The notes beneath the pieces were generated by a model. The model had not been told where the DNA came from and did not search any database. It was given only the letters and a program-made list of their open reading frames with translations. Shown piece by piece: positions 34,495 through 43,568 of a stretch of 46,314 nucleotides of DNA. A program made the translations under genes and the position numbers. Every line of letters starts with the position of its first letter. Position 1 is the stretch's first letter. Source of the stretch: Akkermansia muciniphila (GTDB lineage Bacteria > Verrucomicrobiota > Verrucomicrobiia > Limisphaerales > UBA9464); assembly GCA_945900455.1 (NCBI GenBank), contig CAMDJH010000013.1, positions 1-46,314 of the forward strand, read 5' to 3'.

Positions 34495-36657
34495 ATGGTG
34501 ACAAATCCGCTGAACGCCCGCGAACTGGGCGAATTGACCGCCGGACTCCGCCGGCTTTCCCGCAACCTTTGGTGGAGCTGGGACCAGGAGGCCCAGGAAA
34601 TCTTCCATGACTTGTCTCCGCGCGGGTGGCAGAACCTTTACCACAACGGTGTCGCCGTCTTGGCCGAGCTCTCGGACTACGAATTGCGGGTCCGCCTGCA
34701 GGAACCATCCCTGGCAGAGCGCGTCCGGCAGGTGGTGCAGAACTTCGATGCGTACCTCGCTGACACGGACACCTGGGGCCGAGCACACGCCCCGGCTTTG
34801 CAGAAAAATCCGGTGGCCTATTTCTCGGCGGAATTTGCTTTTCACGAAACCCTGCCAATCGCCGCCGGCGGCCTTGGAGTGCTTGCCGGAGATCATACCA
34901 AGGCGGCGAGTGACCTCGACTTGGGCTTTGTCGGAATCAGCCTCTTCTACCGGGAGGGCTATTTCCAGCAGGTGATCAACCATGAAAATTGGCAGACCGA
35001 ATCCTATACCCGGCTAAATCCCGACACGCTGCCACTCGAAGCGGTGCTGGATGAGCACGGGAAACCCATCGTGTGCATGGTTCGAATCGCTGCCAGCACC
35101 GTGTATTTCCAGGCTTGGCGCGTTAATGTTGGGCGCGTGCCGGTCTATCTTCTGGACGCAAACCGCCCGGAGAACGAGGGCCACGTCCGCGACCTTACGT
35201 TGCGCGTGTACGGCGGGGATCACGGCACCCGGATCATGCAGGAAGTGTTGCTGGGAGTCGGAGGGGTCCGTCTCCTTCGTGCCCTCGGGGTCCAGCCTTC
35301 CACATTCCACATGAACGAAGGTCACGCTGCTTTCCTGACCCTCGAATTGATCCGCGAGAAAATGGCGGCGGGCGACAGCTTCGAAAAGGCGGGCTCCGAC
35401 ACCCGCCAGCAATGTATCTTTACCACCCATACCCCCGTTGAAGCGGGACATGACCGCTTCCCGTCGGACCTGATGAATTATGTCGGGATGAAGTTTCATC
35501 AGCACCTGCGGCTGACGCCCGATGAGTTAATGGATCTGGGCCGGGTTCGAACCGGCGACGCTGCCGAGCCCTTCTGCATGACGGTGCTTGCCCTCAAGTA
35601 TTCCCGGGCCGCTAACGGGGTCAGTGAATTGCACGGACAGGTCAGCCGCACGATGTGGATGGAATTGTTCGGCAAGACGAACCCAGACGAGGTTCCGATC
35701 GGGCACATCACAAACGGCATTCATCTTGCCGGCTGGATGAAGGGTACCGTCCGGCGGACCTGGAAGCGGAAGTTTCACGAGGCCTATCCGAACAAGCCCG
35801 AGTCCGCTTGGCTGAAAGAGCTCAATACTGAGGAGTTTTGGTTGAAAATGGCCGATCCAATAGCGATTTCGGACGAAGAGCTCTGGGCGCTTCGCTACCG
35901 ACTTCGCCGGGAGTTGATCGAATTCACCCGCCGCCGGCTCTTGCTGCAGGGAAATCGCTTTTCCCAAGGTGATTTCATCACGTTCGACTCCTTCCTGAAT
36001 CCGGATGCCCTGACGATCGGCTTTGCTCGGCGCTTCGCCACCTATAAGCGGGCACCTCTCATCTTCGACCAGTTCGAAAATGTGCTGGCGCTCGTCCGCA
36101 ACCGGAAGCGTCCCATCCAGTTCGTCTTTGCCGGGAAGGCTCATCCGCGGGATGAGGCCGGGAAGGTATTCATCCAGAAGATCATCCACTTGAGCGAGTT
36201 CAGTGAACTCCAGGGTCACATGGTGTTCATTGAAAACTATGACATCCATGTTGCGCGGCAGATGGTAGGAGGCTGCGATATCTGGTTGAACAATCCGCGC
36301 CGGCCGCTGGAGGCGAGCGGCACCAGCGGGATGAAAACCATCCCGCACGGCTGCCTCAACCTGAGTATCCTCGATGGCTGGTGGCGGGAGGCTTACGATG
36401 GCTCAAACGGGTTTGCTATCGGAGACGATTCTCATCCGGCCGATCTGGATGAGCAGGATCGACAGGATAGCCAGAACCTATATCACACGCTCACGACCGA
36501 AGTAATCCCGGAGTTTTTTGACCGCGATGCCGACGGAATCCCTCGCGCTTGGTTGCACCGGATCCGACGGGCATGGGTGACGATGGCCGCACAATTCAGC
36601 ACAGATCGCATGGTGCGGGAGTACACCGGAAAGTATTATAATTTATTACAGAAGTAG
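34495..36657 (+). CDS. glgP: Alpha-glucan (glycogen/maltodextrin) phosphorylase, GT35
   Basis: A PLP enzyme that releases glucose-1-phosphate from glycogen or maltodextrin. The 720 residues match the bacterial/archaeal short-form alpha-glucan phosphorylases with an N-terminal DUF3417 domain (RRLSRNLWWSWDQEAQEIF), then VAYFSAEFAFHETLPIAAGGLGVLAGD, FHMNEGHAAFL, FTTHTPVEAGHDRF and the PLP site EASGTSGMK with Lys614. A typical YKRAPLIF block (RFATYKRAPLIFDQ) lies before it. It is followed after 27 bases by a DUF5069 gene. Its presence indicates glycogen storage. Confidence 0.95.
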   Translation: MVTNPLNARELGELTAGLRRLSRNLWWSWDQEAQEIFHDLSPRGWQNLYHNGVAVLAELSDYELRVRLQEPSLAERVRQVVQNFDAYLADTDTWGRAHAPALQKNPVAYFSAEFAFHETLPIAAGGLGVLAGDHTKAASDLDLGFVGISLFYREGYFQQVINHENWQTESYTRLNPDTLPLEAVLDEHGKPIVCMVRIAASTVYFQAWRVNVGRVPVYLLDANRPENEGHVRDLTLRVYGGDHGTRIMQEVLLGVGGVRLLRALGVQPSTFHMNEGHAAFLTLELIREKMAAGDSFEKAGSDTRQQCIFTTHTPVEAGHDRFPSDLMNYVGMKFHQHLRLTPDELMDLGRVRTGDAAEPFCMTVLALKYSRAANGVSELHGQVSRTMWMELFGKTNPDEVPIGHITNGIHLAGWMKGTVRRTWKRKFHEAYPNKPESAWLKELNTEEFWLKMADPIAISDEELWALRYRLRRELIEFTRRRLLLQGNRFSQGDFITFDSFLNPDALTIGFARRFATYKRAPLIFDQFENVLALVRNRKRPIQFVFAGKAHPRDEAGKVFIQKIIHLSEFSELQGHMVFIENYDIHVARQMVGGCDIWLNNPRRPLEASGTSGMKTIPHGCLNLSILDGWWREAYDGSNGFAIGDDSHPADLDEQDRQDSQNLYHTLTTEVIPEFFDRDADGIPRAWLHRIRRAWVTMAAQFSTDRMVREYTGKYYNLLQK

Positions 36658-36684
36658 GGCGCACGGAATCTCTGCGAACCATCT

Positions 36685-37116
36685 ATGATTTTTCCCCTTC
36701 GATCCCCTCGTGACCCGGTTGGCGGCATTTGTGTCTTTGGCCGCATCCTCGACAAGATTCGTCTGAACGCCAAGGAAGGGCAACTGCCCCCAGGCTATCA
36801 TCTCGGTATCATCCCCGGCAGCCGATCCTTTGATGATCGCATCTGCAAGCTGCTCGGAGTGGACTTCGACGCGCTGAGCGCTCGCGTGCTGCAAGGTGGG
36901 TCGGACGAAGAGATTCTAGAGTGGTGCTTCCGGAAGGGTCGTAAGCCCGACCCGGAGCATGTCGAGCTTTTCAACGGCTTCATGCAGAAGCGCGGTTGGC
37001 GCGATGCCGTTTCCGAAGGCCTCAAGCAGCAACGGATGGAAGCCGGACTCGGTCATCGCGACGATATCGTCACTTTCTTTGATCTCATGGACGTCGAGGA
37101 GGGGCGGAAAAAGTAG
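36685..37116 (+). CDS. DUF5069 family protein
   Basis: The 143 residues show LRSPRDPVGGICVFGRILDKIRL at the front and DDIVTFFDLMDVEEGR at the end, the two blocks that mark DUF5069, a small family found mainly in Verrucomicrobia, Planctomycetes and Proteobacteria. LPRSP-type openings and a final DLxDxxEGR are constant in the family as I remember it. Function is unknown. It may be cotranscribed with glgP (27-base gap) and converges with rdgB. Confidence 0.85.
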   Translation: MIFPLRSPRDPVGGICVFGRILDKIRLNAKEGQLPPGYHLGIIPGSRSFDDRICKLLGVDFDALSARVLQGGSDEEILEWCFRKGRKPDPEHVELFNGFMQKRGWRDAVSEGLKQQRMEAGLGHRDDIVTFFDLMDVEEGRKK

Positions 37117-37139
37117 CGAATTAGATCTCGCCGGGCTTC

Positions 37140-37874
37140 TTAGCGCAGGGTTTGGCGCTCAGGGTTTCCATGGACGGCGTTCTCGCCAACTCCAGGAAAA
37201 TCCACGGAGGCATTCAGTTGGGCCAGCGCTCTCGCTCGATGACTGATCCGGTTTTTCACGGCATCGCCCAATTCCGCAAATGTGATGCCAAACCCGTCGG
37301 GAATGAAAATCGGATCATACCCGAATCCCCTCGCACCCAACTCCATTTCCGCAATGCGACCCTCACATCGACCTTCGAAGTGCTGGGTATGAGCCCGGAG
37401 CCAGGGTTCCAAGTCCGCAACCACCGGCACCGCTGCCACGGGCGTCCAAGCGAGGACGCAGCGAAATCGAGCCTGACGCTGGTTTGCCGGTACGGTGGCC
37501 ATCAGACGAATCAACTTCGCGTTGTTTTCCCCATCCAATGCGTTGCCCATCCTGCCGTCATCCAATGCGGCAAAGCGCGCGGAATGAACCCCCGGTGCCC
37601 ATGCCAAGGTCCGAACCTCCAGCCCCGAGTCATCCGCAAGGACGAACGAAGGTCTATCATCGCTTGGCAGGTTTCCGATCAACCAGTGGGCAAGACAGAT
37701 TGCCTTAATCGCCGAATTTCCCCCAAAAGTCTCGGCATCTTCCACCGGTGTGGGTGCCATCGGAAAGTCTCCCAGACTCCGACAGTTCACACGAGGGCCG
37801 AGGATTGATTGAATCTCGCCCACCTTATGGAGGTTGCCCGTCGCGATGGCGATGGAAATACGGGCCGGGTTCAT
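37140..37874 (-). CDS. rdgB: XTP/dITP diphosphatase (RdgB/HAM1)
   Basis: House-cleaning pyrophosphatase that removes non-canonical purine nucleotides such as dITP and XTP. The 244 residues contain ATGNLHKVGEI at the front, the loop ADDSGLEV with catalytic Asp, PGVHSARFA, and GFGYDPIFIPDG and SHRARAL at the end, in family order. There is an extra stretch of about 20-30 residues in the middle (ALDDGRMGNALDGENN and nearby) and a C-terminal tail, making it a little longer than the usual 200. The start ATG overlaps the stop of the upstream ABC transporter gene by 4 bases (37871-37874). Confidence 0.92.
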   Translation of the reverse strand: MNPARISIAIATGNLHKVGEIQSILGPRVNCRSLGDFPMAPTPVEDAETFGGNSAIKAICLAHWLIGNLPSDDRPSFVLADDSGLEVRTLAWAPGVHSARFAALDDGRMGNALDGENNAKLIRLMATVPANQRQARFRCVLAWTPVAAVPVVADLEPWLRAHTQHFEGRCEGRIAEMELGARGFGYDPIFIPDGFGITFAELGDAVKNRISHRARALAQLNASVDFPGVGENAVHGNPERQTLR

Positions 37875-39685
37875 ACGGTAAATTGTAAATCATAAAGCCG
37901 TCGATAGTGCCCGCCCCGAATCAGCAGATCCGCATGGGTGCCCTGCTGCACGATTCGTCCTGAGTCGAGCACCACGATCCAATCGGCGGATTGCACGGTG
38001 GACAGTCGGTGGGCAATGCAGAGGGTGATCCGGTCCTTCCGTCCGGCATCCAACGCCTCCTGAACGGCCCGCTCCGTCTCGGTGTCCAGCGCACTCGTGG
38101 CCTCGTCCAGGATCAGAATCGCCGCCTTCCGGAGTAGCGCCCGGGCGAGCGCCAACCGCTGCCGCTGTCCCCCCGATAGGGCAACACCCCTCTCTCCGAT
38201 CAGTGCATCGTACCCCTCGGGCCTTCCCAGGATAAATTCTTCCGCATGCGCCAGCCGTGCGGCCTCCTCAATTTCCAAGTCCGTTGCTCCCACCCGCCCG
38301 ATGCGCAGATTCGCTCGCAGGGTGTCATTGAAGAGCATCGTTTCCTGCGTCACTACCGCAATTTGCTCGCGCAAATCGGATCCGCGAAATTCCCGAATGT
38401 CCACACCACCGACCCGAACCGATCCCGTTTCCGGATCCTGAAATCGCAGCAGCAGGCTGGTCACCGTCGTCTTGCCCGCCCCCGTCGCCCCCACCAACGC
38501 GACAAATTGACCCGGTTTCAGCGTCAGATGAAAATCCTGCAACACGGGATGATCCCCATATCGAAAAGAGACGTGATCAAACTCGACCGTGGCGCCCGCG
38601 ACGGTAACGGGACGTGGCACCAACGGATCGACCACCGTCGGCCTAGCATCCAGGAGCTCCTCGGATCGTTCGAGAATGGCTCGACCTTGTTCCACTTGGC
38701 CATAGAGTCGCGTCAGACTTTTGATCGGCTGATACAGCATGAAGAGCGACCCAAGGAACGAATTAAAATCCCCGTTGCTTGGGCGTTGGGCTGGATCCAT
38801 TTTGGCCACATAGAGCAGCAATAACGCCGCCCCCACCGACCCGAAGAATTCGATCAGGGGTCCCGGGAATTCTGAAGCCCGTACAAATCGCAGCAATTGT
38901 CGCGCGAGCTTGTCCGACGTGGTTGCAAAGCGGTTGATAACCGCCGGCTCCAGGTTGTAGGCTTTGACAACGCGGGAGGCACTGAACGTCTCCTGCATGA
39001 CGTCACTCAACTCGGACGTGTGCTTCTGTGCCGTTCGCCAAGTCTTCCGAACCTTACGGCCATAAATGAAAACCGGCACCACCACCACCGGAAAAACCAC
39101 CAGGGAAACCAACGTTAGCCGCGGCTGCTGGAAGATTAAGTAACTGGAGAGAAGAAGGATGGTGACCGGATCCCGGACCAGCGTGCCGAGCGCATTCGCT
39201 ATCAAGCTCTGCAAGGCCTGGGTATCGTTAACGACCCGGGACATTAGGTCGCCGGTTCGCGATACACTGAAGAAATCGAGCGAGAGGCCCTGCAAGTGAG
39301 CAAAAAGGCGGCAGCGCAGATCGTGAACGACCTTGGCTCCAACCCAGTTCGCCCAATAAGACGTTAGGTACCCGCCAAAACCCCGGAAAAGCATCGCCAG
39401 CGGGATCATCATAATGATCCCCGTCATCGTCGGAGATTTTGGATCCAATTGGTGAGAAGCCAGCCAGCGCGCCGCTGGGTCTCGAATAAATTCGGGGAGT
39501 GCCTTGACCTTGTCGGCCAGCGACGACACCCCCGCCTGAGGAAATATGGCGTCACAGACAATCCCGACGGCCACCGCCAGGAGCCCGGTGCCCAAGGCAA
39601 ATCCAAAGCCGGCCAGCACCGCCGCAAAAAAGCGCGACCGGTGCGGTCGGATCATTTGCGAGATTTGACGGAGGAAACCAATCAC
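37871..39685 (-). CDS. MsbA-like ABC exporter (lipid A/multidrug type)
   Basis: A 604-residue fused half-transporter: six membrane helices in the first 320 residues, then an ATPase domain with LVGATGAGKTTVTSLL (Walker A), QEMTM-like Q loop (VTQETMLF), LSGGQRQRLALARALL (signature), ILILDEATSALD (Walker B) and CIAHRLSTV (H loop). An N-terminal basic region RPHRSRFF precedes helix 1. It resembles MsbA-type lipid flippases, which would fit with waaA elsewhere in the window, but multidrug exporters look the same. It is the first gene of a two-gene operon with rdgB. Confidence 0.9.
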   Translation of the reverse strand: MIGFLRQISQMIRPHRSRFFAAVLAGFGFALGTGLLAVAVGIVCDAIFPQAGVSSLADKVKALPEFIRDPAARWLASHQLDPKSPTMTGIIMMIPLAMLFRGFGGYLTSYWANWVGAKVVHDLRCRLFAHLQGLSLDFFSVSRTGDLMSRVVNDTQALQSLIANALGTLVRDPVTILLLSSYLIFQQPRLTLVSLVVFPVVVVPVFIYGRKVRKTWRTAQKHTSELSDVMQETFSASRVVKAYNLEPAVINRFATTSDKLARQLLRFVRASEFPGPLIEFFGSVGAALLLLYVAKMDPAQRPSNGDFNSFLGSLFMLYQPIKSLTRLYGQVEQGRAILERSEELLDARPTVVDPLVPRPVTVAGATVEFDHVSFRYGDHPVLQDFHLTLKPGQFVALVGATGAGKTTVTSLLLRFQDPETGSVRVGGVDIREFRGSDLREQIAVVTQETMLFNDTLRANLRIGRVGATDLEIEEAARLAHAEEFILGRPEGYDALIGERGVALSGGQRQRLALARALLRKAAILILDEATSALDTETERAVQEALDAGRKDRITLCIAHRLSTVQSADWIVVLDSGRIVQQGTHADLLIRGGHYRRLYDLQFTV

Positions 39686-39729
39686 TGTTCAAGCATGGGC
39701 GCGAAGAAGCCGGAAGAAAACCGGAGAAT

Positions 39730-39754
39730 AAAAAAACTCACTGCCCAACGGGCA
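39730..39754 (-). terminator. Possible weak terminator of the DUF1501 operon
   Basis: On the minus strand a 5-base stem TGCCC/GGGCA with a 3-base loop (39742-39754) is followed, five bases on, by seven T (39730-39736 as A on the plus strand). It lies 24 bases past the DUF1501 stop. The stem is short, so the call is tentative. Confidence 0.4.
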
Positions 39755-39777
39755 CACTCTCGCGACAATTCAGAGAA

Positions 39778-41262
39778 CTAAATGATTCTCCGAATCGGGT
39801 CGGCTCCTTCGACACCGACTAATTTTTGATTCAGGCCGCCATAGAAATAAGTCAGCGTGTCGGAATCGAGCCCCATTTGCGTGAGCACGGTCGAGTGTAG
39901 ATTTTTCACGTGGAGCCGGTCGGATATTGCCGCGGCGCCCAGCTCATCCGTTTCGCCCACGGTGGTTCCGCCCGACACGCCACCGCCAGCCATCCACATG
40001 GTGAACCCATAGGCGTTGTGGTCCCGTCCGGTGCCGGCGGCATACTCCGCGGTGGGCTGGCGGCCGAACTCACCGCCCCAAACGATCAACGTACTGTCGA
40101 GCAAACCCCGTTGCTTGAGATCCTTGAGCAATCCCGCAATCGGCTTGTCGGTGCGGCCGGCGTGATAGGTATGATTCTTGACGAGATCGCCGTGCGCGTC
40201 CCAGTTGTCGTCATTGTGGGCGCCCCCGGCGTAGAGTTGAACGAATCGCACCCCCCGCTCGACCATTCGCCGGGCCAGCAAGCAGCGCCGACCGAAGTCT
40301 TCGGTGCGCTTGTCATCGAGTCCGTATAATTCCAGAGTCGTCGGGCTCTCTTGCGTCAGATCGACCACCTCGGGGGCATGGCGTTGCATGTTAAACGCCA
40401 TTTCGTAGCTGGCGATGCGAGCGGCGAGGTTGCTGTTGTCCGGGTGGGCGGCCAAGTGATCGGTATTATAGTCCTGCAGTGTGTCGAGAAGTCGGCGCTG
40501 CGCTGCCTCGCTCATTCCTTCGGGGCGATGCAAATCCAGAATAGGGTCGCCGCCCGATCGCATGAGGGTGGCGCCGTAGGTCGCCGGCATATATCCGCTC
40601 GACCAATTTTTTGAGCCGCTGATCGGACCTCCCGTGGGATCAAGCATCACCACGAATCCAGGCAAATTCTCATTCACGCTTCCGAGCCCGTAGTTCACCC
40701 AGGATCCGAGGCAAGGGCTGCCCGAGAGGATCCTGCCGGTGTTCATCTGCAGCATCGCGGATCCATGGATAGGCGAATCCGCGGTCATCGAGTGGAGAAA
40801 CGCGATGTCGTCGACGCACGTCGCCAGATGGGGGAACAGATCGCTGACCCATTTGCCGGACTGGCCATACTGCCGGAAAGCCCACTTCGGTCCTACCACG
40901 CGACCTTCATTCTTCTTTCCACCCCGGCCGAACGTTTTCACGGGGATGGTTTTGCCGTCGAGACGATACAACTCCGGCTTGTAGTCGAAGGTGTCCACCT
41001 GGCTGGGGCCGCCATACATGAACAGGAAAATGACGCTCTTGGCTTTCCCGGGAACATGCGGCGGCCGGGGGGCCAAGGGGTTGACTAACTTTCCAGCGGC
41101 CGGTGCAGCATTTGCGGTCGAGGCAAAGAAGCGGTCCAGATTTAAGAGTCCGGTCAGGGCGAGACCGGTGAAGCCAGCGCCCGCCTCCCAGAGGAACTCG
41201 CGACGTGTTCGGCGACAGAAACCCCGTGATTCGGCCGAGGGCGGTGAGTGGAAGTGGCTCAT
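39778..41262 (-). CDS. DUF1501 domain protein (Tat-exported)
   Basis: The 494 residues begin with a twin-arginine export signal (CRRTRREFLWEAGAGFTGLALTG) and then show the DUF1501 blocks: VPGKAKSVIFLFMYGGPSQVDTFDYKP, HLATCVDDIAFLHSMTADSPIHGSAMLQMNTG, RFVQLYAGGAHNDDNWDAHG and GGEFGRQPTAEY. DUF1501 is a sulfatase/alkaline-phosphatase-like fold common in Planctomycetes and Verrucomicrobia, almost always paired with a DUF1553 gene, as here. Its biochemical role is unknown; a part in breaking down complex polysaccharides or in membrane biogenesis has been proposed. It lies 18 bases downstream of the DUF1553 gene. Confidence 0.93.
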   Translation of the reverse strand: MSHFHSPPSAESRGFCRRTRREFLWEAGAGFTGLALTGLLNLDRFFASTANAAPAAGKLVNPLAPRPPHVPGKAKSVIFLFMYGGPSQVDTFDYKPELYRLDGKTIPVKTFGRGGKKNEGRVVGPKWAFRQYGQSGKWVSDLFPHLATCVDDIAFLHSMTADSPIHGSAMLQMNTGRILSGSPCLGSWVNYGLGSVNENLPGFVVMLDPTGGPISGSKNWSSGYMPATYGATLMRSGGDPILDLHRPEGMSEAAQRRLLDTLQDYNTDHLAAHPDNSNLAARIASYEMAFNMQRHAPEVVDLTQESPTTLELYGLDDKRTEDFGRRCLLARRMVERGVRFVQLYAGGAHNDDNWDAHGDLVKNHTYHAGRTDKPIAGLLKDLKQRGLLDSTLIVWGGEFGRQPTAEYAAGTGRDHNAYGFTMWMAGGGVSGGTTVGETDELGAAAISDRLHVKNLHSTVLTQMGLDSDTLTYFYGGLNQKLVGVEGADPIRRII

Positions 41263-41280
41263 AAGAACGTGCGGTTGTCT

Positions 41281-43560
41281 TCAATCCAAATACACGAGTT
41301 CGTTCAGGTTCAGCACCGTCAGACAAAAATATTTCAGTGCCGTTTCCGACGACGTGTGTTCCTGGGATTGCAGGATCTCGATGAGATGGGTACCGCGTCG
41401 AATTTCCTTTTCGGTCGGCGTCCGCGAGGTCGCCAAATACAGGGCAAGCCGAACCTGCGCAGAGAGATCGCCACCCGCTTCACGCCGCAAACGCTCCGCC
41501 AGAATTCCAGCCTCACGATTCACGAACTGGCTGTTGAGTGTCCCCAACGCTTGGGTCGGTTGAAGAGTCGTGAATCGGACGGGACTCGATCGATCGGTTT
41601 CGGCGAGATCGAAGCTCTCCAGAATCGGAGTGATCAATGATCGCTTTGCAAATATGTAGATGCTGCGGCGAGCCTGCTCCTCCTCGGAAGAGTGGCCCCA
41701 GCCACTTCCGGGAATCGATTGTCCGGCCAGCACTTCCTTCGGAATGTCCACGTAGACGCCGGGTCCATACATCTTCGGATTGAGCGTCCCGGTGATCACC
41801 AGAAAACTATCCCGAATTTCTTCGGCGGTTAGCCGTCGCATGTTGAAGCGCCAGAGCAGGTCGTTGGCCGGATCCACCTCCATAGCCCCGGATTGACCCC
41901 GTGAGGACAATTGATACGCGGCGGACGTCATGATGAGACGGTGCATGGATTTCATGCGCCAGCCGCTTTGGATGAATTCACCCGCGAGCCAATCGAGCAA
42001 CTGGGGATGCGTGGGCTTGTCTCCTTGAAAGCCGAAATTGTTGGGGGAAGCTACGATCCCGCGGCCGAAATGATGCTGCCAGATTCGATTCACCATCACC
42101 CGAGCGGTGAGCGGATTGTCGGGCGACGCGATCCAATTGGCCAGGACCGTGCGGCGCCCAGTGCTCTTAGCGTCCCTTCCTGGAGGCGGAATGACGGGAT
42201 CGAGTCCGCCCAGGACTTGGAGGAAGCCCGGCTCGACTCGGTCACCTTTGAGGTTTGGATTGCCGCGCAGGAGGATGAACGTCTCCCTCGCATTCGTTCC
42301 CGCTTCCGTTACGGCGAGCGCCTTCGCGACTGGCAACGATTGTTGCTGGAGGGCTGCCAGACTTTTCTTTGCTTCCGCATACGCTGCAAACGTATCGGGG
42401 CCCAGTGCCCGACGGGCTTCGTCTTCAGTGGGCTTCTTCGTTGCGCCGTTCGATGCGGCCCCGTTCGCCGATTCTCGCGCCAGTTCCTGCTGGATCCGGG
42501 TTTCGAACTCCTTAACGCGCCCCGTCGCGTCGGCTCGCTGGCGGTTCAGTTCGTTGACTCGACCGTGGTGGGATTCCCGTTCAGCCGGGGAGTTGAACAG
42601 TTCGATTTCGTCGGTGGGTCCGCCGTTCTTGTAGGCGTTTACGTTATTGAAAAAGCCGAGCAGACGATAGTAGTCGCTCTGGGGAATGGGATCGAGCTTG
42701 TGGTTGTGACAGCGTGCACAATCGATGGTCAGGCCGAGAAAGACCTGGCCCGTGGTGGTGACTACGTCGTCGAGGGCATCGAGTCGCGCCAGTTCCCGGT
42801 CGGCGGGTTCATCATCCCAAACCCCGAGACGATAGTAGCCCGTGGCCGTGATTGCGTCCGGGCTTGGGTCGGGGAACTCATCGCCCGCCAGTTGCTCGCG
42901 CAGGAAACGATCGTAGGGTTTGTCCGCATTGAAGGATCGAATGACGTAGTCCCGATAGCGCCAGGCGTGCGGTTTGGCGCCATCCCGTTCGTAGCTGTTG
43001 CTCTCAGCGAATCGTACGAGGTCCAGCCAGTGACGTCCCCACTTCTCTCCGTAATGGGGAGAGTCGAGCAGACGGTCGATCAACTTTTCCCAGGCATTGG
43101 GTGAGGCGTCGGCTTCGAAGTCCTCGACTTCCCGGGGGCTGGGGGGAAGCCCGGTGAGATCGTAGCAGGCCCGCCGGATTCGTTCCCGCTTGCTTGCGAT
43201 CGGATTCGGCCTGAGTCCCTGCCTCTTCAGCCGGGCCAGCAAGAATGCGTCGATGGGATGCGCAGCGTCGTTGGGAACTGTGGGCGAATGGACGGGCAGG
43301 AAAGACCAGTGAGACCGGTCTTTGTCGGAGAGTGTGAACTCTTTTCGGGAGGCCGTGACAGGATTCTTGGAAATCTCAATTCCGTCCGCTGCCGATTGTG
43401 CGAAGCCAGAAGGGATTGCCAGCAAGCCCGACAGCAAGAAAAGGGACAACTTCGCGCCGCGAGCGTGACGGACGCTCCGGAGGTTACGCCGCACCGTCTG
43501 CTGAAAGTGCGAATCGGTCATCGGCTTCGTCGTGCGTAGCACTTCACGCTGTGAACCCAT
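41281..43560 (-). CDS. DUF1549/DUF1553 (PSD1-type) exported protein
   Basis: A large exported protein: a Sec signal (LSLFLLSGLLAIPSGFAQSA), then DUF1549 with RRACYDLTGLPPSPREVEDF and the block DCARCHNHKLDP about residue 280, a CxxCH that in this family may bind haem, and then DUF1553 in the last third (LTARVMVNRIWQHHFGRGIV, FGFQGDKPTHPQLLDWL, DFLVITGTLNP-type segment). The open frame continues 63 codons upstream, but the ATG at 43560 has a GGGAAGAAG before it and follows the propeller stop by 8 bases; an ATG at 43521 is an alternative. Paired with DUF1501, it forms a planctomycete/verrucomicrobial unit of unknown function. Confidence 0.92.
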   Translation of the reverse strand: MGSQREVLRTTKPMTDSHFQQTVRRNLRSVRHARGAKLSLFLLSGLLAIPSGFAQSAADGIEISKNPVTASRKEFTLSDKDRSHWSFLPVHSPTVPNDAAHPIDAFLLARLKRQGLRPNPIASKRERIRRACYDLTGLPPSPREVEDFEADASPNAWEKLIDRLLDSPHYGEKWGRHWLDLVRFAESNSYERDGAKPHAWRYRDYVIRSFNADKPYDRFLREQLAGDEFPDPSPDAITATGYYRLGVWDDEPADRELARLDALDDVVTTTGQVFLGLTIDCARCHNHKLDPIPQSDYYRLLGFFNNVNAYKNGGPTDEIELFNSPAERESHHGRVNELNRQRADATGRVKEFETRIQQELARESANGAASNGATKKPTEDEARRALGPDTFAAYAEAKKSLAALQQQSLPVAKALAVTEAGTNARETFILLRGNPNLKGDRVEPGFLQVLGGLDPVIPPPGRDAKSTGRRTVLANWIASPDNPLTARVMVNRIWQHHFGRGIVASPNNFGFQGDKPTHPQLLDWLAGEFIQSGWRMKSMHRLIMTSAAYQLSSRGQSGAMEVDPANDLLWRFNMRRLTAEEIRDSFLVITGTLNPKMYGPGVYVDIPKEVLAGQSIPGSGWGHSSEEEQARRSIYIFAKRSLITPILESFDLAETDRSSPVRFTTLQPTQALGTLNSQFVNREAGILAERLRREAGGDLSAQVRLALYLATSRTPTEKEIRRGTHLIEILQSQEHTSSETALKYFCLTVLNLNELVYLD

Positions 43561-43568
43561 GTTGTGAA

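Noticed and set aside
35540..35560. GGGTTCGAACCGGC, resembling a tRNA T-arm
   Set aside because: Lies inside glgP coding sequence, with no cloverleaf around it.
41911..43104. 397-codon plus-strand open frame
   Set aside because: Antisense to the DUF1549/DUF1553 gene.
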